A DNA stretch of 8,533 nucleotides from Chloroflexota bacterium. Lineage in GTDB: Bacteria; Chloroflexota; Limnocylindria; Limnocylindrales; CSP1-4. Each line of letters starts with the position of its first letter. Position 1 is the first letter of the stretch. Positions 6,001-8,533 of the stretch are shown in pieces. The notes beneath the pieces were generated by a model. The model saw only the letters and a program-made list of their open reading frames with translations. It had not been told where the DNA came from and made no database searches. The position numbers and the translations under genes were made by a program. Location of the stretch: NCBI GenBank assembly GCA_030271555.1, contig JARXKQ010000035.1, positions 1-8,533 of the forward strand, written 5' to 3'.

Positions 6001-6786
6001 AGCCAGCTGCGCATGTACGACGAGTGCCCGCTGCAGTACGCGTTCAACAAGGTCTACCGCATCCCGGTGGCGACGACGCCCGGCTACTTCGAGTTCGGTC
6101 ACGTGATCCACAGCGCTTTTGAGGTCTATGCCCGGAAGCGGCGCGACGCGATCGCCGCCGGTGACACGCCACCCGGCTACGACGAGCTGAAGCAGGCTTT
6201 CGACGCCGCGTGGGAGCCGCGCAACTACGCCGATGTCCAGGCGGCGGAGCACTACGCCAAGCGGGCCGAACCGGCGTTGCGCCGCTTCTACGAACGCGAG
6301 GTCAAGACGATTGCCCAGGCGGTCGCCTTCGAGCAGGGGTTCACGCTCGAGCTGCCGGCGGGCGACGGCGAGCCGCCGGTGCTGCTGTACGGCATCATCG
6401 ACCGGATCGATCGCCACGGCGATGGATCGATCGAGATCACCGACTACAAGACGGGCAAGTCCAAGAAGCAGACCGAGGTCGACGAGGACACCCAGCTTTC
6501 GGCGTACGCGCTCGCGACCGCCATGGGCGCCGTGCTGGACCCACTGACCAAGGAGCCGCTCCGGGCCGCGAGTAAGCTGACGCTGTACTTCACTGAGAAC
6601 GATCTGAGCCTGTCGACGACGCGCACGCCCGAGCAGCTCGACGCCTTCCGAATCTCGCTCATTGAGAAGGCGCGCCGCATTCGCAGCGGCGATTTCACCG
6701 CGACGCCCGACATGTGGCGCTGCGGGCGGTGCGACTACCGCCTGATCTGCCCCAGTCGCTTCGGGTCGGAGGCCGCCGTCGGCTGA
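3052..6786 (+). CDS. UvrD/AdnB-like ATP-dependent helicase fused to Fe-S PD-(D/E)XK nuclease (1244 aa)
   Basis: A superfamily 1A DNA helicase with a RecB/AddB-type nuclease, probably acting in double-strand-break end processing. Helicase motifs: Q motif LTPEQ 17-21; Walker A AGAGTGKT 36-43; LTYNVRAAAEL 68-78; FHSFG 99-103; DEFQD 332-336 (motif II); GDDDQSIYRFRG 362-373 (III); ENRRSTGHI 408-416 (IV); MTIYQAKGLEY 747-757 (V, with Tyr where His is common); AMTRARSR 805-812 (VI). A poorly conserved linker spans about 835-975. Nuclease: FGHVIH 1015-1020, GIIDRID 1114-1120 and EITDYKTGK 1128-1136 (catalytic D1117, D1131, K1133), with Q1148 downstream. Cys992 plus C1224-x2-C1227-x5-C1233 form the AddB-like iron-sulfur clasp. 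Only TTG 3043 or ATG 3052 can be the start, since an in-frame stop lies at 3010; I prefer the ATG, though neither has a clear ribosome site. It is longer than UvrD (about 720 aa) and somewhat longer than AdnB. No second subunit gene is adjacent. Confidence 0.93.
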   Translation: MVIAEKDSAIGEPKLTLTPEQGTAVRWGDGPLMVLAGAGTGKTTVVVERVKHLLASHPDMAPENILVLTYNVRAAAELIERLEQLLGLEAASRLWVHNFHSFGNRILSDHRADLGLADSSDVLDGVGQRLLLRELRPQFAHFLYHPMARDLNGAARFADVISRAKDELVTPDEYMAYAQRKRTEFDAAHGAGEFDKAIADLRARESRGTLWQINSIRRDLLKEGREKALKSAYREARREASGTGDLMWPSEMSPDQLNLAKGLQPTFIRDAEALEVLRVAEEAEAYATYQATLRERGLLDFGEQQSLAIQLLTERPNILRRYQDQFRHVLVDEFQDANMAQILLLELVGRGPNKPDNVVVVGDDDQSIYRFRGASYAAFSRFEERFELAPTWDPDRPAQKVVSQPLLENRRSTGHILSAASRLIARNQKRLKSGPLTPIKEPGEPVRVVHATDEADEADLVVGWIKDTFASLPSPRRWSDIAVLYRRHRHRELIVERLRKQDIPYVVVGGAGLFNVPDVRDVVAALRVAANPDDNASFVRLLSAGPWRLDAAEILRVANAAAWDGRAVYQAATDILREGEVNVSEPPAAALDKDAPLRAAVGQTLWADADFDEREPETVRQRRGREQRAVWRREQLDARLRVKLERLLSLLDVLVPRGQRDGPFAVLEDFMIRTNLLHDLIAVETPDAQRTVLALARVMRFVADWQAARPRDSLGQFVAYLDLYEQVGGDIESDQVGRVEVEGVQLMTIYQAKGLEYEAVAVPRLVEQQFPDTRDEQRLLPIELLKQKPPEDYAIDEERRLLFVAMTRARSRLLLSALQPSGSKIQPSRFVAEIERGGPSLAPVSSDDYERPATPNDIVIEQRAATATSDVDDLGRGALETTPETTVQLLKLMPVPLAHERRFALRRRAIEIVGMLEGLAPEDVEGRRSLTHELVEVAQDAASAASEARRNGLDPITLNVLSRHAPAGRTLLELTALPQTFSHSQLRMYDECPLQYAFNKVYRIPVATTPGYFEFGHVIHSAFEVYARKRRDAIAAGDTPPGYDELKQAFDAAWEPRNYADVQAAEHYAKRAEPALRRFYEREVKTIAQAVAFEQGFTLELPAGDGEPPVLLYGIIDRIDRHGDGSIEITDYKTGKSKKQTEVDEDTQLSAYALATAMGAVLDPLTKEPLRAASKLTLYFTENDLSLSTTRTPEQLDAFRISLIEKARRIRSGDFTATPDMWRCGRCDYRLICPSRFGSEAAVG

Positions 6787-6791
6787 GGCCG

Positions 6792-7679
6792 CTAGAAGCC
6801 CGGGCAGGCCTCGTCGTCGGGCAGCAGCGGATGCAGGTAGAGCTGGTAGAGCACGTCGCCCGAGCGATACGCCGTCAGCTCGTTGGCCGCCTCGAACAGC
6901 GCCCGCACATTGGCGAGGTCGTCACCAGTGAGCTCGAAACAGCGGTAGGCCAGCGACGCGAACGGGGACAGCGGGTAGGAGTCGAGCCGCGCGAGCGGCC
7001 AGTCAACGATGGTGGCCACACTGGGGTCGGGCAGGTTTGCGGGATCTACGGGGAACGAGATCACGCGCAGGCGATCCCAGGCGTACGGCGCGTCGTCGCC
7101 CACCACATCGTCTGGCAGCCAGGCGCGCACGTTGGTCAGGATCTGTTCGAAGCGCTGGACGGCGGCGATCGCGGGGGCGACCACCGGCTCACCAAACCCC
7201 GGCGAGAGTGACGTGGTGTGCGTCGTCCCGCCCGGGTAGATGATCGTGAAGTTCGTCACGCCCGCATCGGGGATGGGCTGGCCAAGCAATCGGTCCGGCC
7301 CGGCCAAACCTGCCTCGCGCGCCCATTCGAGAACCTGCTCAATGCCATGCTGGGTCAGCTGCGTCATCACGAGACCGGGCAGGGCGGGCCCGGGGTAAAG
7401 CTCGAGCTGCGGGCCCTGGGTTATCAGCCGGCCGTCGCCATAGAGGACGACGTCGGGGTAGTCGCGCAGGGTCATCATCGGCGGCAGGAAGCCACCGACA
7501 TTCTCGATACGCACGATGGCGACGTTCGCGTTCGCTTGGGCACTAGGCGCGGGCGATGACGACGGGGAGGGTGGGTTGGCCGATGAGCCGGGCGTCGGGC
7601 TGGCAACGGTTGTGCCCGCGCAGGCCAAGGTCAGAATTGCGACAGCCGCCAACATCAACGGGCGCGCGTGGTGGTGCAT
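6792..7679 (-). CDS. Putative lipoprotein, function unknown (295 aa)
   Basis: The N-terminus has a short positive start (HHHARP), a hydrophobic core at 8-19 and Cys20 after LTLA, which fits a permissive lipobox, so it is probably a membrane-anchored lipoprotein facing outward. Residues 27-50 are a Ser/Pro/Ala-rich low-complexity tether. The folded part (about 52-295) contains DVVLYGDGRLI (76-86), GIEQVLEWAREAGL (112-125) and NFTIIYPGG (143-151). It has two cysteines, C247 and C292, which could form a disulfide. I recall similar tethered lipoproteins of unknown role from high-GC bacteria, but I recognise no enzyme motif. Its stop is 5 bases from the helicase stop on the other strand, so the two are convergent without room for a separate terminator. 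It diverges from the hydrolase gene across 62 bases. No good ribosome site precedes the ATG; TACCGT (7694-7689, minus strand) ends 10 bases before it. Confidence 0.8.
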   Translation of the reverse strand: MHHHARPLMLAAVAILTLACAGTTVASPTPGSSANPPSPSSSPAPSAQANANVAIVRIENVGGFLPPMMTLRDYPDVVLYGDGRLITQGPQLELYPGPALPGLVMTQLTQHGIEQVLEWAREAGLAGPDRLLGQPIPDAGVTNFTIIYPGGTTHTTSLSPGFGEPVVAPAIAAVQRFEQILTNVRAWLPDDVVGDDAPYAWDRLRVISFPVDPANLPDPSVATIVDWPLARLDSYPLSPFASLAYRCFELTGDDLANVRALFEAANELTAYRSGDVLYQLYLHPLLPDDEACPGF

Positions 7680-7741
7680 GGCAGTCAGACGGTAACGCGT
7701 CGCTCCGGTTCCGATCCGCGTAGTGCGATGATCAGCGTCAG
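7680..7741. promoter_or_regulatory. Divergent intergenic region (62 bases)
   Basis: It must hold the 5' ends of both the minus-strand lipoprotein gene and the plus-strand hydrolase gene unless either is transcribed from inside the other. A TANNNT hexamer (TACCGT, 7694-7689) points towards the lipoprotein gene. No comparable hexamer, -35 box or strong ribosome site is seen towards the hydrolase. Confidence 0.35.
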
Positions 7742-8533
7742 ATGCAGGTCATGACCGTCACGGGGCCCATTGCTGCCGAGGGCATGGGTGTCACCGATGC
7801 CCACGACCACCTGTTTCTGCGCTCACCGGTGCTCGCCGGCGAGGAGATCGACGATCCAGGCGCTGTGGCTGCGGAGGTGCGCGACGCCGCGCGCTCCGGC
7901 ATTGCCATGATCGTCGAGCTGACGCCCATCGGCCTGGGCCGGCGGCCCGATCTGCTGCGCGCGATCTCGAACGAGACCGGCGTCAAAATCATCGGCGCGA
8001 CCGGCTACCACCGCGATGCCCATTACCCGTCGGGCCACTGGGTGCTGACCGCTTCCGAGGAGATCCTTCTTGAGCGGATGACGACCGACCTGGCGCAGGG
8101 CATGCACCCGACCGACTGGACAAACCCCTCCGCCCCGCTCGACTCAGCCCGAGCCGGAGTGATCAAAGCCGGCGCTTCCCTGGACGCGATCACCCTCAAC
8201 GAGCGGCGCCGGCTCTTCTGTTCGGCGGCCGCAGCGAAGCAGGCTGGCGTCGCCGTTGTCGTCCATACGGAGGCGGCGACATGTGGGAATGAGATCACCG
8301 ACCTGCTTATGGGCGAAGGACTGCCGGTGGAGCAGATCATCCTGGCGCACATGGACCGCAACCCCGATCCGGCGCGCCATATCGAGTTGCTCGAGCGTGG
8401 CGTGATGCTGGTCTACGACACGATAGGGCGGACGAAATACCACCCCGACAGCGTCCGCATCGACCTGATTGAGGCGGTTTGCGCGGCCGGTCACGCCGAC
8501 CAGATTCTGCTTGGCCTCGACATCGGCCGCGCC
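7742..8533 (+). CDS. Phosphotriesterase-family metal-dependent hydrolase, 3' end outside window
   Basis: The first 264 residues of an amidohydrolase-superfamily enzyme of the phosphotriesterase / phosphotriesterase-like lactonase group; it is open at the window edge, with about 50 residues expected to be missing. All six binuclear-metal ligands of the family are visible: His21 and His23 in TDAHDHLF, the bridging (carboxylated) Lys142 in VIKAGAS, His175 in VVVHTE, His203 in ILAHMDRN, and Asp260 in LLGLDIGR. The segment GVMLVYDTIG (220-229) is also typical. There is no signal peptide, so it is likely cytoplasmic. Substrate is not readable from sequence: lactones, esters or phosphotriesters are all possible in this family. 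An in-frame TAG at 7721 leaves only ATG 7742 or ATG 7751 as starts. The ribosome site is weak for both. It diverges from the lipoprotein gene; a functional link is not shown. Confidence 0.88.
   Translation, partial: MQVMTVTGPIAAEGMGVTDAHDHLFLRSPVLAGEEIDDPGAVAAEVRDAARSGIAMIVELTPIGLGRRPDLLRAISNETGVKIIGATGYHRDAHYPSGHWVLTASEEILLERMTTDLAQGMHPTDWTNPSAPLDSARAGVIKAGASLDAITLNERRRLFCSAAAAKQAGVAVVVHTEAATCGNEITDLLMGEGLPVEQIILAHMDRNPDPARHIELLERGVMLVYDTIGRTKYHPDSVRIDLIEAVCAAGHADQILLGLDIGRA

Noticed and set aside
7738..8494. Several minus-strand open frames opposite the hydrolase gene
   Set aside because: The plus strand encodes a complete set of phosphotriesterase-family motifs in one continuous frame; the minus-strand translations have no family resemblance.

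Overview
The window comes from a high-GC bacterial genome (about two-thirds G+C by eye), with dense gene packing, strong third-position G/C bias and few recognisable sigma-70 promoters. The protein types (seven-iron ferredoxin, FAD:protein FMN transferase without a signal peptide, one-piece UvrD helicase with an iron-sulfur nuclease, Ser/Pro-rich lipoprotein, phosphotriesterase-like hydrolase) suggest a Chloroflexota or actinobacterium-like lineage. That placement is inference; no marker gene in the window settles it. I see no tRNA, rRNA, CRISPR array, insertion sequence, integrase or phage gene.

Region 1 (1-2810, + strand) is a compact redox operon. It encodes an ApbE-type FAD:protein FMN transferase, a six-helix ferric-reductase-like haem membrane protein, a seven-iron ferredoxin and a ferredoxin-NAD(P)H reductase-like flavoprotein. 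Each neighbouring pair overlaps by the same 4 bases (ATGA), so translation is probably coupled and the products made in similar amounts. The simplest model is NAD(P)H -> FAD reductase -> ferredoxin -> membrane di-haem protein -> a covalently flavinylated acceptor. That acceptor, the expected ApbE substrate, is not in the window and may be encoded just upstream.

Region 2 (2811-3051) is an intergenic stretch of about 240 bases. It is rich in secondary structure: a hairpin over the last stop codon of the operon, a perfect 16-base palindrome, and directly after it a long bulged stem-loop that holds a perfect Shine-Dalgarno-like sequence with no start codon behind it.

Region 3 (3052-6786, + strand) is one large gene for a superfamily 1A (UvrD/AdnB-like) helicase fused to a C-terminal PD-(D/E)XK nuclease with a four-cysteine iron-sulfur cluster, probably a DNA end-processing machine. 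No partner subunit is present in the window.

Region 4 (6792-8533) holds a minus-strand lipoprotein of unknown function, convergent with the helicase gene with 5 bases between the stops. Diverging from it across 62 bases is a phosphotriesterase-family metal hydrolase that runs off the right edge; all six of its expected metal ligands are present.
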